Of a stretch of 64,000 bases of DNA, positions 10,701 to 22,600 are shown in pieces. Both the position numbers and the translations under genes were made by a program. The notes beneath the pieces are model-generated. The model did not search any database and was not told the DNA's origin. It saw only the letters and a program-made list of their open reading frames with translations. The stretch is from Locusta migratoria (lineage: Eukaryota > Arthropoda > Insecta > Orthoptera > Acrididae): NCBI GenBank assembly GCA_026315105.1, contig CM048744.1, forward strand, positions 903,569,094-903,633,093. Direction: 5' to 3'. Position 1 is the stretch's first letter. Every line of letters starts with the position of its first letter.

Positions 10701-11629
10701 TTAAAAAGACGGGAGGAGAGATTAATAATATGAAATCTTTATCCTGATGTTCTTAAGCAAGCTATTGTTAATATCGTATCAGAATACTGTTTACGCGAAT
10801 GGAAACTGGAAACGTGATATAATGAACTGAAATTCTAAAAAGGTAAACATAGTAATTAAATTTATTCATGCTAGTAACCAAAATTACGTGTAAATGTGTG
10901 TGGAACTTTTCCTACGTGAGTTACTCCATTTAAAGTGTTTAAAAATAAGTACCTGCGCATTGAAGCGAAAAAATTAATATAGTCACAAAAAAATAAAAAG
11001 TTAACGGTGCACCACAATTCATTCAAATGATGCTAAGTTATTGGCGATCGCTGAAGAAACCAACTGTTGGAATAAAGAATTCCGATTTATTTGACATTAA
11101 CCACGATTAGCTCAAGGTCACAAACCTGGCAAAATTCAATAAATTATTAGATTTGAGAGACGCATCTAATAAATTGAAAAATATGTATATGTATTATATT
11201 CCGTGAGTGGAATTGTTACTAGCATCATACGCAACTCAAACAATTGCCTTCTTACACTCGAAGATGGAGGTCAGTTTATCGCTGATATAAAATACATCAC
11301 ATTATATTACATAGAATTTGCTGAAATTTGAGAAGAAGACCAAGAGTTTAGTAAAATTATGAAAACGACTCGAATTAAATTTCAGTTGAATAATTATTAT
11401 ATTTGACCCAGCTAAGCAACAGACACTTAGCCTACATTAACATGCATCCACCAGAATGTTCCATGCATGAAATTTAATATAGTACAAGATACCCAATACT
11501 CCTATCGTGACAACGACCTGTCCTGCTCTTGGCGCTAGCTCAATCGACGTCTAAGTCCCCTTCATTTTTTTTATCAGAGTTTTTTTTTCCCCTGAGCCCT
11601 CCTGTTAAATAGTGAAAATTCTAGACGCC
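10701..11629. other. Unassigned AT-rich DNA
   Basis: It may include the 3' end of the Penelope-like element. I recognise no gene, promoter or named repeat. Confidence 0.4.
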
Positions 11630-12707
11630 TCGAGCTAGTGATGAATGCTTGCGTTAGGAACGTCTGCAATATACGGTTGTACGATCATATCCGTCGTTCA
11701 TATACCCAGCTAGTATGCTTGCGCCCACATAAGTGGCGCCATTTTCAAACTCAGTGCTTAATTCATCGATTTGTCAGCCACCAGTGCCCTCAATACTTAT
11801 CTTTTCAAATTAAACACCTATCATCATTCCTCAGGCGTAATACCAAATCCGATACGTCTAGCATCTTTGTTGTACCTTCACACAAGACTAAATCATTCTC
11901 CGTGTAGTTCTCCATCTCAGCCATACGATTCTGGAACGCACTGCCATGTTATCTACGTCTTATACTAAACCACTCGACATTCAAGAGGAAACTCAAAATT
12001 CACATATTAACGACGGCATAGCCTCCATTGCTACCCTGCTCTCAGTTCTTTCTCTCCATCACAGCTCTGAATCTTACCATTCTGTTTTTCTTCCTCTAAC
12101 CAATCTATTTCTTCTACATCTCTCTCACCACATTCTGATGTAAATAACTCACAATCTGTAAGAACATAACGTGGAAATGCCTAAATTGTATTAGGGCGTT
12201 GACAATATGAAACATGCTTACTATACTTGGCAAAGTCACTATTATTATTATTGTCACTATTTTCATTATTATATTTTTATTCTTATAAATTATCTAAGTA
12301 TTATTGTTACAATTATATTCTGTTAATAATCTATTTTTTTCTTTACTGTTATTCATGTATTATACATTGTCTCTCTATAATGTTCTAAAGAAATTGTTCA
12401 ATTGTTCACCTTCAGTAAGCCTAGTTAGGTGTAAGAGAGGGTCTGAAGGCCTTAATCTTGCCAGGTAAAATAAATGCCGGCCGCGGTGGCCGAGGAGACT
12501 AAGGCGCTCCAGTCACGGTCTGCACGGCCACTACGGTCGGGGGTTCGAATCCCCCCTCGGGCATGGATATTTGTGCCGTCCTAGTTCGTAAGTAGTTCAT
12601 AAGTAGTTTGTAAGTTTAGGGACTGATAACCCCGTAGTTAAGTCCCATAGACTATACAAACATTTGAACATTTGATTTAAAATAAATGCATAAATAAATA
12701 AATAATG
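11630..12707 (+). mobile_element. LINE 3' end: RT C-terminus, 3' UTR and AAATA tail
   Basis: The coding part at 11638-12010 reads NACVRNVCNIRLYDHIRRSYTQL, then SFLRRNTKS and, after a frameshift, ISAIRFWNALP. These are C-terminal motifs common to a large group of insect LINEs. The 3' UTR carries GAGAGGGTCTGAAGGCC and AATCTTGCCAGGTAAAATAAAT and ends in AAATA repeats. A SINE is inserted in this tail (12478-12677). The copy is 5'-truncated at about 11630 and non-functional. The exact clade is uncertain. Confidence 0.75.
12478..12677 (+). mobile_element. SINE family A, full length, 12-bp target duplication
   Basis: Complete copy: tRNA-like head with GGTGGCCGAGGAGACTAAGG and GGGGGTTCGAATCCCCCC, the connector GGCATGGATATTTGTGCCG, and the tail AGTTTAGGGACTGATAACCCC ending TTGAACATTTGA. 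The duplication TAAAATAAATGC lies at 12466-12477 and 12678-12689. The target is the A-rich tail of a LINE. Confidence 0.95.
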
Positions 12708-12948
12708 AAATCGATCTTTGCACTGGCGTTGTGGAATTACTGGAATAAACAAAAATTGCAGTTTTTGTCTATAAGTTTTCAAATTAACGATTTATGTTAA
12801 ATTTAATCAAACATCATTTAAATTATTGCTCATTCTCTGTATCATTATAAGACATACCGTCCAGAAATATTATTCATACAATTGTAAATAGTAACGAAAC
12901 ATACCAGAGCATCTATAGCCAAGAGCATCTATGGATAACTGATATAAT

Positions 12949-13303
12949 CAGTGATCTCTACACAACCTGTATGTATAACTCTAGTGTCTGAGTATAGACG
13001 CTCAGCGTGCCTACACATTCATATGTTTTGCACACGTTTTCGTGTTATCCGCCATGTGAAAATTTGACGTACGAATTTCCATCGTGACAAAAATTGCTTG
13101 TTTCCATATTCATTTGAAATTTATGTCAATGCGCAATGTAATAGACTAATAGAAGAGCAGAATAGAAACTTATTTTTTCTTCATTTTCTTGTGATACTTC
13201 ATAGAGGTCATATTTGAATTTGGGAAGAAACCAAATATAAACATGTATTACTGGCACGCTTATACAGCTGAAGTTTAACATCCGAGTAGTATAGAGATCA
13301 ATG
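12949..13303 (+). mobile_element. MITE-like element, copy 1
   Basis: The left end CAGTGATCTCTACACAACCTG and the right end (complement TTGATCTCTATACTACTCGG) form long, imperfect inverted repeats extending inward through TCAGCGTGCC/TAAGCGTGCC. The interior contains CGAATTTCCATCGTGACAAA and AATTTATGTCAATGCGCAAT, which recur in copy 2. No coding capacity. The class is not determined. Confidence 0.7.
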
Positions 13304-13375
13304 GCCATTAAATTACGTTTACTACAGATAACGAATAAACATAACGATCCTGAGATCACAGGCATATATTACAGA

Positions 13376-13986
13376 TTATTGATCTCTGCACTATCAGGAT
13401 GTTGAAATTCAGCTGTCTGAGCGTGTCATCCATAATATTCATATTTAGTTTCTTACCAAATTTAAATATGGTTGCTACGAAATGTTACTAGAGTACGTAA
13501 TAACAATAATTTCGTGTGGCTCATTGGCCTGGTGCAAGTCATTCGGCAAGTTGCGTGTCCCTAGCCTACCCCAGTTATCCAACCGGGGAAAGAGGACCTA
13601 CAGCGTAACGTAGAATCCGAACCATGTGTCGTTTTTGACGACTCCTTACTTCGTTGAGAGGTGAAGGATGGGTTAAAGTGCAGACCTGGTTTCGAACCCG
13701 TAACCCTCCGGTTTCCAGTCGAGTAGTTAACCCCAAAACCACCCGACAGATTGCGTAATGAAAAAGTGTCTCGATTTGGCTTCTGTAACAGCCTATTATG
13801 TCGCATATTGACATGAAGTTCAAATGAAGAATACTGAAGCAATTCTTGTCACGTAGAGACTGATGGAAATTCGTTTTCCAAATTTAAAGATGGCGGCCAA
13901 CGCAATATCGTGTGCACGCTGCAGCTCTACGCCCAGGCAACATAGTTAAACTTCCAGGTTGTGTAGAGATCACTGTTACAGACACA
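13376..13986 (-). mobile_element. MITE-like element, copy 2, inverted and carrying a SINE
   Basis: On the minus strand the end CAGTGATCTCTACACAACCTG starts near 13986 and the other end TTGATCTCTGCACTATCAGG lies at 13376. Interior blocks CGAATTTCCATCAG and TTCATGTCAATATGCGAC match copy 1. With the SINE at 13516-13752 removed, its length is about 370 bp, close to the 355 bp of copy 1. Confidence 0.7.
13516..13752 (-). mobile_element. tRNA-headed SINE, family C
   Basis: The minus-strand head reads TCGGGTGGTTTTGGGGTTAA with the B-box ACGGGTTCGAAACC. A body of about 170 bp unrelated to families A and B follows. It lies inside the second MITE-like copy. I could not define a target duplication. Confidence 0.65.
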
Positions 13987-13989
13987 ACC

Positions 13990-16170
13990 ACGAAGTACAT
14001 GCAGTCGAAAGTATCAATTACTAACCTGTAACATGCTTGACCAACTGTAAGAAACAGAAAGCTGTCAAGTCCATCAGTAAAAAGTGAAGTAAAATATTAT
14101 AAAAATAAGTATGACACCAAAGCTCACCTTATTGTTATATGACAGCGACACATAGCTGGTATTACTGATGTGATACGGACGTAAGTACAAAATTTATACA
14201 TCGGAAATCAGGCCTATCACGAAAAGTATATGTATATTAAAAAATGGTGAATATTATGTAAAAAATGTATATTACGCAGATTATCTGAAGATGGCAATTT
14301 AGACGAAATGGATCTATCACAATATAATAAAAAAAACATGAAAAATAGCAGCACATCGGTATACTTTATAATGTCTCTAAGAGAAATTTTCTACGCTGAG
14401 GCCCAATTGATGGAAATAAAAAAGAGATATAAGACGCTTTATTTTAATCTATTATTAGTAATAGTAATATCAGAAAACTTCACTCACTTTACGTGTTATT
14501 GCAGTCGAACTAGCCGTAAACGTGGCAGGTAAATAAACTATTATGAAGTGGAACGTTTCTCTTCAGGTAACTCATACCGCTAAGCTCGGCAAGTTTCATA
14601 AAAATTCCCCGCATCCCCAGAAAAAAATACTGCGTGGCGTCGCAAACGGACAGAGATTAAATTTGGGGCAGCTCGCGTTCCAGTTGCATACAGAGCGCCC
14701 CAGATTAAATTACACAACCATTGTGGAGCTGGTGGAAACTTTTATTTCAGGTGTGGACTCCTCTGATACAGCTGCTTGCTCTGCCCGCGAAACGCTGCGG
14801 CAAATTCAAATGCCACGAAAATTATTTCATGACTTTGTGGTTTGCGAAATGGGTGCAGTTGGAACATTAGACAGCTGTAATCGTAGTTGTGTCTCCATAC
14901 TATGGAGAGAAAAATGTCTGAATTTGCTAGTTGATAGGAGAGCTGAGGGGTAGATGGAATTAGGGCACACGATAACGAGGTCTTTAGCAGATTCTGCGAG
15001 ACGAGTGTCAAATAAAAGAATTAAAAATAATAATAAGAAGAAGGACGTAGTAGTAGTAGTAGTAGTAGTAGCAGTAGTAGTAGTAGTAGTAGTAGTAGAA
15101 GAAGAAGAAGAAGAAGAAAGAAGCTTCAGAGATACAAAATAACCTGAGAAAGCCACCACCACGTGAACCAAACGGAAACACAAGACGGTTGTTCCATGTC
15201 AATTTTGCCTAGTAATATGGAGCTGGCGAAGGGAGGTAAAATAATTTAGCAGATTGGCATGGCTGTCTGACCACAGGATGGAAACACACTAAAACCAAAA
15301 GTCTAAAATTTTAGCACAGAACCCAGACATTTGAAAAAACTTAAAAGCTTTGGTCATACTCATCATCACCTAAAAGAAAGCGCAGTTCACCGAAAATATA
15401 GGTAGGGTAGGCTTACTGAACGCTGTCAGTAAGTATTGCGTCTAATCTAATTTTAAACCCCCTAAGAAGTACCGCTTTCTTTTGGAAGACTGTCACGTCT
15501 AGACGCTGTGTGTTACTACTACGAAGTATCCACGAGCAATGAACGAAGTAGCCCACTGATACACAAAGTTGAAGATACTCTTTTCTTTGACACCGTGAAG
15601 AAGATTGTAATTCTCTGCTGCACGATTTGGTTCGACAGGAATACAAGGATACAAAGGTGTATTTGTCACGAGAGAGACGATGACAATAGTGGAGGTGCCT
15701 GACCGTGTTCCACTCGAGTTGCAGTAACCCAGTACGAACGGCGTCTTTTGTCGAAACGCGACCACCACGGTCCTGGGCAAACTCTTCCACAATCGTGGTT
15801 TTCGACACCCACGCTTTCCCCATCAATATTCTTCGCTGAATGTCTCTCTCTTTGTTTGTTCTTCGGATGCCAAGAAATTGTTGTCAATTCATTGGTTCTC
15901 TTTTGACCTATTTCGTAGTTCTCATTTCCGAAAGACGCGAATGCAACATCGATCCCTTGCCCAGATTTCAGTGCATATGTACTCGCATTGGGAGCGCACT
16001 AAATAGGAAAAAGTGCCCTTATATCGGATACTTCTTCTTCAGTCGAATATTATCTGTAATCAATAGTCTGTCAGTTATGGAAAACGAGATCCACTGTTGC
16101 TAGGGACTATTTAAATGCTTCTGTTGCATAAGTATCTTATTAATATCTACTCTTTGATTATAGTAAGACA
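13990..16170. other. Unassigned DNA with a trinucleotide repeat
   Basis: I recognise no gene. ORFs of up to about 137 codons (14543-14953 plus, 15413-15826 minus) have no motif I know. A GTA/GAA repeat lies at 15046-15118. Confidence 0.4.
15046..15118. repeat. (GTA)n-(GAA)n compound microsatellite
   Basis: Repeated GTA units with one GCA interruption are followed by GAA units. Confidence 0.95.
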
Positions 16171-16265
16171 AAATGTTCAACTGTTTGTAAATCTATCAGG
16201 CCAAACTACGTGGTCATCAGTCCGTAGCTTACAAACTACTTCAACTGTAGTAAACTAACCTAAGG

Positions 16266-16297
<32 letters not shown>

Positions 16298-16336
16298 ACA
16301 TGCCCTAGGGAGGACTCGAACCTCCGACGGCGAGAT
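16171..16336 (-). mobile_element. SINE family B, 5'-truncated
   Basis: On the minus strand the B box GGAGGTTCGAGTCCTCCCT is followed by a TG repeat and the tail CTACGGACTGATGACCACG. It ends with AAACAGTTGAACATTT-like sequence. The A-box half of the head is missing. Confidence 0.8.
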
Positions 16337-16901
16337 AGCAGGACAATGAAGTAAAATATACAATTTTATCTTTGGAAAGTGTGGTTAATTACTTCTGGTT
16401 CTGTGGTTTCCTAGTTACGGACTGAAAAAATAAACAACAATATTTAATGAAAAGTATTACATAGCCTTTCTCCACACCAAATGTTTGTTTCTCCGTAGCC
16501 ACTGAAAAAAAAATGTTTATCTTAAGGGGACCTGGACATGAACGGGCTGTATTTTCATATCTTGCTTTCGGTGCACAATTCTCTTGATCTACAATGCGGA
16601 GGAAGTTGCAATTCGGTACCAACAATAAATGACATTAACTCAAACTCTAATAGAAAATCTTTGAAATATTTGTTATAGTTTAAGAATTACAATATTTTGC
16701 CTAATAGATGTTTTCATAATACCCGTTTCCATTCTGGAACCAGTTTCTGGTGCACCGTCAGTCTAATACCATTTAGACTGTAGTAGGCTGCTGTCAACAT
16801 TCGTAGCAACACATTATGCCTCTTGTTATGTAGTGTGGACTATATCTGAGCAAATAGGAGAACTCTTATTACACTTCATCACTATTTTGTCTAAAAATTA
16901 C

Positions 16902-17112
16902 GCCGCGGTGGAGTAGCCGAGCAGTCTAAGGCGCCTCGCTCTGCGAAGCGCGGTTGCTCGCCGTCGGAGGTTCGAGTCCTCCCTGGGGCATGGGTGTGTG
17001 TGTGTGTGTTTGTTCTTAGGTTAGTTTACCTAAGTTTAAGTAGTTTGTGAGCTACGGACTGATGACCACGCAGTTTGGTCCGATAGATTTACAAACTTCT
17101 GAACATTTTTTT
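16902..17112 (+). mobile_element. SINE family B, full length
   Basis: The head has GGTGGAGTAGCCGAGCAGTC (A box) and GGAGGTTCGAGTCCTCCCT (B box), then a TG repeat. The tail is AAGTTTAAGTAGTTTGTGAG, CTACGGACTGATGACCACG and TTCTGAACATTT. The near-identical flanks CTAAAAATTAC (16891-16901) and CTAAAATTAC (17113-17122) are a likely target duplication. Confidence 0.88.
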
Positions 17113-17329
17113 CTAAAATTACCGTTACAATTATATACATAATAACAAACATTGATCATTTCTGCAATATATTGGGCATAATGCAAAGATTATCTCCCAT
17201 TCTTCAATTGGGAGAAATTTGGGGAACATAGCTGAAACGATTATGAAGTTACATGTACCTAATGTTCTGAAAATGTCGTTTCGAGAAAATGAGAAAAGAT
17301 TGTCCACAGTGTTTTTGACTTACCATACG

Positions 17330-17790
17330 CTTCTTTCCGAACATTCCAGTGGCATAATCTGGCTGTTTGTTTATGCTCTGCAGACATTTTCACGAGTCTT
17401 TTCCTTACTCTGGTGGCTTCCGTAGCCCTTTCAACTTCAACTAGTCGCTGACGATCTATACAGTGTCAGCAGCTATTATATTATTTCCTGCTTGGATGCC
17501 TAATTTGTCCATTACTGTTGTCCTGCTATATCTTCATCACTGAAACAGATAACAGCATCCATCACACCTATTTTGAATACTGCCCATGCAACAAATACTT
17601 TTTCTGTACTGGTACCCTACGCAGCTGTTGAAAATCTCATTAGGATTTTGTGTACGGCCGTGTAGACATTTCCTAAGTAATATTTTATCTACAAGACCCC
17701 TGAATATTTGCTTTATTGTTTCTATGACTGTAGCAGGCATGGAATGTTTATGACGATATTCCTTGCCTCAAGCATCAACGTGGCGAGTTT
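17330..17790 (-). pseudogene. Mutator-type transposase C-terminal remnant
   Basis: The frame at 17740-17537 reads PATVIETIKQIFRGLVDKIL and CLHGRTQNPNEIFNS. This recalls the C-terminal segment of insect proteins with a Mutator-like transposase domain, where the block CxxGxTQNPNESFNS is typical. Downstream, in other frames, AVFKIGVMDAVICFSDE and KEKTRENV continue the similarity. There are several frameshifts and stops. The catalytic core is not visible. Assignment is from memory of the family. Confidence 0.65.
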
Positions 17791-18209
17791 GCAGATATTT
17801 GTTAAACGAGCGCTTAGGACTATAATAACTATTTAAAATTAAATAAACCACGCTTCTTAGGAAACGGGAGAAATTTGCCGTTCAGGTAGAGCTAAAAATT
17901 TTGTCGATTTTTCAATCATTTTCACGTCCAGGTCCCTTCAAGCAGGATACAAAAATATCTCTGTAGAACAGATTGTGCATGTTAGGAGGAACTTCCCTAC
18001 TGAATGTCAAAACTAGTTACACACTTCAGTAGTATGCAACCAATATATTCAGTACCGCCATTTTTTCTGTAGAGGTGTTTAGAGGTGTAGAGGTGCTTTC
18101 TATGTTTTCTGTCGTTGAGTGTATAATTTTCATTTGTTTCGTTTAGTGTGTTTGGTGCTTAGAGTGTGAGTTTGACCTACCTATGACTTTGTTTGTGAAG
18201 GGTTAGAGG

Positions 18210-18210
<1 letters not shown>

Positions 18211-18271
<61 letters not shown>

Positions 18272-18280
18272 GAGAGAGAG
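18211..18280. repeat. (GA)n microsatellite
   Basis: GA units run to about 18266, then one ACC interruption and more GA, followed by a G-rich stretch to about 18310. Confidence 0.95.
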
Positions 18281-18696
18281 GGGGGGGTGGGAAGGGAGGG
18301 AGGGAAGAAGGGAGAGGGAGATATGAGGGTGAGTTACAGAGAGGTAGGTAGAATAAATGGTTTGGAGTATAATGAAGATATGATCCGGTGAACTGCAGAG
18401 TTCGGGCGAGGGGAAGTATACGTTTCTGTCGTGAGAAAGGGTCTTTCATTAAAGAGTGATGAATATTCGATTAGTAGGTTTCTGATTATTTTTGTCTGTT
18501 GCTAATTTTTCGTATGTATTGATGACCAGATCCTGTTCCTGTGTGCTCAAAAGTGTCGTCTCAACAGAGAGCGCCGGTCGTGTGCCAATGCCTACATAAA
18601 ATAAGGTCATTGTGATATTCCTCTTAATTAGAATGAAGTACATTACGTGTATGATGTTGATTCAACTAAACCGTCTAGCGCCTGGCTAACCCCTAG

Positions 18697-18740
18697 CAGC
18701 GGTGGAGCGGCCGAGCGCATTAAGGCGCTAAGCTGTAGCG
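18697..18740 (+). mobile_element. SINE head fragment
   Basis: AGCGGTGGAGCGGCCGAGCG and ATTAAGGCGCTAAGC resemble the A-box half of SINE families A and B. No B box or tail follows. Short remnant. Confidence 0.5.
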
Positions 18741-19603
18741 AATATTTTAAATTATTTTCCATCAGACTTCTACATAGATTTAGCAAGGAAATCGATGCAG
18801 TGAATGATAAATCTTGGATTAACATGTATGAATTTACTTAGTTAACCTAGGTATAAGGTTCTTTAACCGTTAATGTAAAAACTTTCAAAATTAAAAAAAA
18901 AAAATCGTAACTTTCCATTTTTCAGCAATCTTCCAGGGCCAAAGAAATATTCCCGGCAATATTCCCATTTTATAAGTTCCTTCCCACTTGTAAAATTCCC
19001 GGCCCACATCACTAGCATGATACTGGGTCCTCTCTATGCCACATTGGTGGGTACAGGATTTGCGCTTAATGCGGCAAAAGAGGAGTCTTAATTGTACAGC
19101 ACAATATTTGTTTTTTTCTTTACAAACGCCTGAAGATTCAAATAGTTGACGCCACTTGTGCTCATCGATTCTGCAGTTAGAGCACGCCACAGTGAGTGTG
19201 ATGCAGTACGTCAGACACCTGTGGTTATGCAAGGTCTGTCCTACGCGCAAGAACTTTGGCAGGAAGTCCGACTCAATAAGGTGTGCTGCGCAGAAGCTGT
19301 TTGGTTCTACAATCCTTTTGCAAGTGTAAGAACAGTTCCTCATTAGTTTCCATATGCAAACAGTCTCGTCATCCAAGATGGATATACAGAGTATTACCTG
19401 TGGTCGAAATTCGACCAGTTGTGTTTGAAAAGTCATGAAAATGAAAAAAAAAAAAATGTAATTGCTATTTATTGAGCACTGAATATTCATAGGTTTTCTG
19501 TGAATGCTATGAGAACAGGTAAAAAAAAAAGGGGGGGGGCAAAGAGGAAACTTGAGAGAATAAAAGTCACAAATGAGCGAATTAATTGCCTATTTTGCCA
19601 CTC

Positions 19604-22600
19604 CCATGAACCACAGACATTGCCGAGGTGGGGTGGCTTGCGTGCCACAACGATACAGATAGCCGTACCGTAGGTGCAACCACAGCGGAGGGGTATCTGT
19701 GGAGAGGCCAGACAAACGTGTGGTTCCTGAAGAGGGGCAGCAGCCTTTTCAGTAGTTACAGGGGCAACAGTCTGGATGATTGACTGAGCTGGCCTTGTAA
19801 CATCAGCTAATGTGGCTTTGCCACACAGCTACTGCGAACGGCTGAAAGCAAGGGGAAACTACAGCCGTTATTTTTCCCGAGGACATGCAGCTCTACTGTG
19901 TGAACATATGATGATGGCATCCTCTCGGGTAAAATATTCCGGAGGTAAAATAGTCCCCCATTCGGATCTCCGGGCGGGGACTACTCAGGAGGATGTGATC
20001 ATCAGGAAAGACAATACTGGCATTCTACGGGTCGGAGCGTGGAATGTTAGATCCCTTAATCGAGTAGGAAAATTAGAAAATTTAAAAAGGGAAATGGATA
20101 GGTTGAAGTTAGATATAGTGGGGATTAGTGAAGTTCGGTGGCAGGATGAACAGGATTTCTGGTCAGGCGAGTACAGGATTATAAATAGAAAATCAGTTGG
20201 GGGTATCACAGGAGTAGGATTGATAATGAATAAGAAAATAGGAATGCGGGTAAACTACTATGACCAGCACAGCGATCGCATTATCATTGTCAAGATAGAT
20301 ACGAAGCCAACACCGACAACAGTAGTACAGGTTTATATGCCAACTAGCTCTGCCGATGATGAGGAGATAGAAGAAATATATGAGGAGCTAAAGGAAATTA
20401 TTCAGACAATTAAGGGAGAGGAAAACTTAATTGTTATGGGAGACTGGAATTCGGTAGTAGGACAAGGAAGGGAAGGGAAGATAGTGGGTGAATATGGTCT
20501 GGGCAAAAGGAATGAAAGAGGAAGCCGCCTGGTAGAATTTTGCACGGAACATAATTTAGTTATAACAAACACCTGGTTTAAGAATCACAAAAGAAGGTTG
20601 TATACGTGGAAGAGACCAGGAGACACCGGGAGATACCAGATAGATTTTATAATGGTAAGACTTAGATTTCTGAACCAGGTTTTGAAGTGTAGGACATACC
20701 CAGGGGCAGACATAGACTCTGACCATAACTTGTTGGCTATGAACTGTAGGCTGAAACTGAAGAAACTACAGAAAGGTAGGAATATAAGGAGATGGGACCT
20801 AGATAAATTGAAGGAACCTGAAGTTCTTAAGAATTTCAGAGGGAGCTTCAGGCAACAATTGACAGAAACAGGGGAAAATAAAACAGTTGAGGAGGAATGG
20901 GTAAAATTGAGAGATGAAATAGTGAAGGCAGCAGAGGACAAAATAGGTAGGAAGGCAAGACCTACAAAGAATCCTTGGATATCACAGGAGATACTAAATT
21001 TAATCGATGAAAGGAGAAAGTATAAAAATGCAGTAAATGAAACAGGCAAAATGGAGTACAGACGACTAAGAAATGAGATTGACAGGAAGTGCAAAATGGC
21101 TAAGCAGGAATGGCTAGAAGGCAAATGCAAGGATGTAGAAGAATGTATAAATAGGGGAAAAATAGATACAGCCTACCGGAAAATAAAAGAAACATTTCGC
21201 GATAAGAAAGACAGCTCTATGAATATCAAGGACACTGATGGAAAACCAGTTCTCAGCAAAGAAGGGAAAGCTGAAAGGTGGAAAGAGTATATAGAGGGGC
21301 TCTACAAAGGAAATGAACTTCGAGACACTATTGTAGGAAGGGAAGAGGATGTAGATGAAGATGAAATAGGAGATACTATACTGAGAGATGAATTTGACAG
21401 AGCACTGAAAGATCTAAGTCGAAACAAGGCCCCTGGAGTAGATGATATCCCGTCAGAGTTACTGAAGTCTCTGGGAGAACCAGCCATGACAAAATTGTTT
21501 CACATTGTGTGTAAGATGTATGAGACAGGCGAAGTACCCTCAGACTTTAAGAAAAATGTTATAATCCCCATTCTAAAGAAAGCGGGTGCAGACAGGTGTG
21601 AAAACTACAGAACCATCAGTTTAATAAGTCATGGTTGCAAAATATTAACACGAATTATATACAGAAGGATGGAAAAGCTGGTAGAAGCAGACCTCGGGGA
21701 AGATCAGTTTGGGTTCAGGAGAAATGTAGGAACACGGGAGGCAATACTCACTTTACGGCTTATCCTAGAAGATAGATTAAGAAAAGGCAAACCAACATTT
21801 CTAGCTTTTGTAGATTTGGAGAAGGCTTTTGACAATGTTGATTGGAATAAACTCTTTCAAGTTCTGAAGCAAGCAGGAGTAAAATATAGGGAGCGTAAGG
21901 TTATTTGCAACTTGTACAAAAACCAGACAGCGGTTGTCAGAGTTGAAGGGCATGAAAGGGTTTCAGTGGTTGGAAAGGGAGTAAGACAGGGTTGTAGCCT
22001 TTCCCCAATGTTGTTCAATTTGTACATTGAGCAAGCTATAAAGGAAAGCAAGGAGAAATTTGGAGAAGGAATTAAAGTTCAGGGTGAAGAATTAAAAACA
22101 TTGCGTTTTGCCGACGACATAGTAATTCTGTCAGATACAGCAAAGGACCTGGAAGAGCAATTGAACGGAATGGACAGTGTGCTGAAAGGTGCATATAAGA
22201 TGAACATTAACAAGAGTAAAACTAGGGTAATGGAGTGCAGTGTAAGAAAATCAGGTGATGCTGAAGGAATTAGACTAGGTAACGAAACAATAAAGGAGGT
22301 AGATGAGTTTTGTTACTTGGGCAGTAAAATAACAAATGATGGTCGCAGTACAGATGATATAAAATGCAGAATGGCAATGGGTAGAAATGCGTTTTTGAAA
22401 AAGAGAAATTTGTTAACATCGAATATTGATTTAAGCCTAAGGAAGTCCTTTCTGAAGGCATTTGTATGGAGTGTTGCCTTGTATGGGAGTGAAACATGGA
22501 CGATAAGCAGTGTGGACAGAAAGAGGATAGAGGCTTTTGAAATGTGGTGCTACAGAAGAATGCTGAAGATTAGGTGGGTGGATCGCGTAACTAATGAGGA

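Larger units (their letters stand above)
16524..17940 (-). mobile_element. Mutator-like DNA transposon, decayed
   Basis: GGGGACCTGGACATGAA at 16526-16542 and the complement of TTCACGTCCAGGTCCCTT at 17921-17938 form candidate terminal inverted repeats (about 17 of 18 positions match). Between them lies a remnant of a Mutator-type transposase on the minus strand and a SINE (16902-17112). No clear target duplication was found, so the outer limits are provisional. Confidence 0.6.
17945..19603. other. Unassigned DNA with a GA repeat
   Basis: No supported gene. A 199-codon minus-strand ORF (18891-19490) begins with a phenylalanine-rich segment and contains 15 or more cysteines. It matches no family I know and ends in a homopolymer, so I do not call it. 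Runs of A and G lie at 19443-19456 and 19520-19539. Confidence 0.4.

Noticed and set aside
18177..18449. ORF with serine-leucine repeats
   Set aside because: It is the translation of the GA microsatellite.
18891..19490. 199-codon minus-strand ORF, cysteine-rich
   Set aside because: It matches no family I know, its C-terminal end is read from a homopolymer, and the window has no other host exon. ORFs of this size arise by chance in 64 kb.
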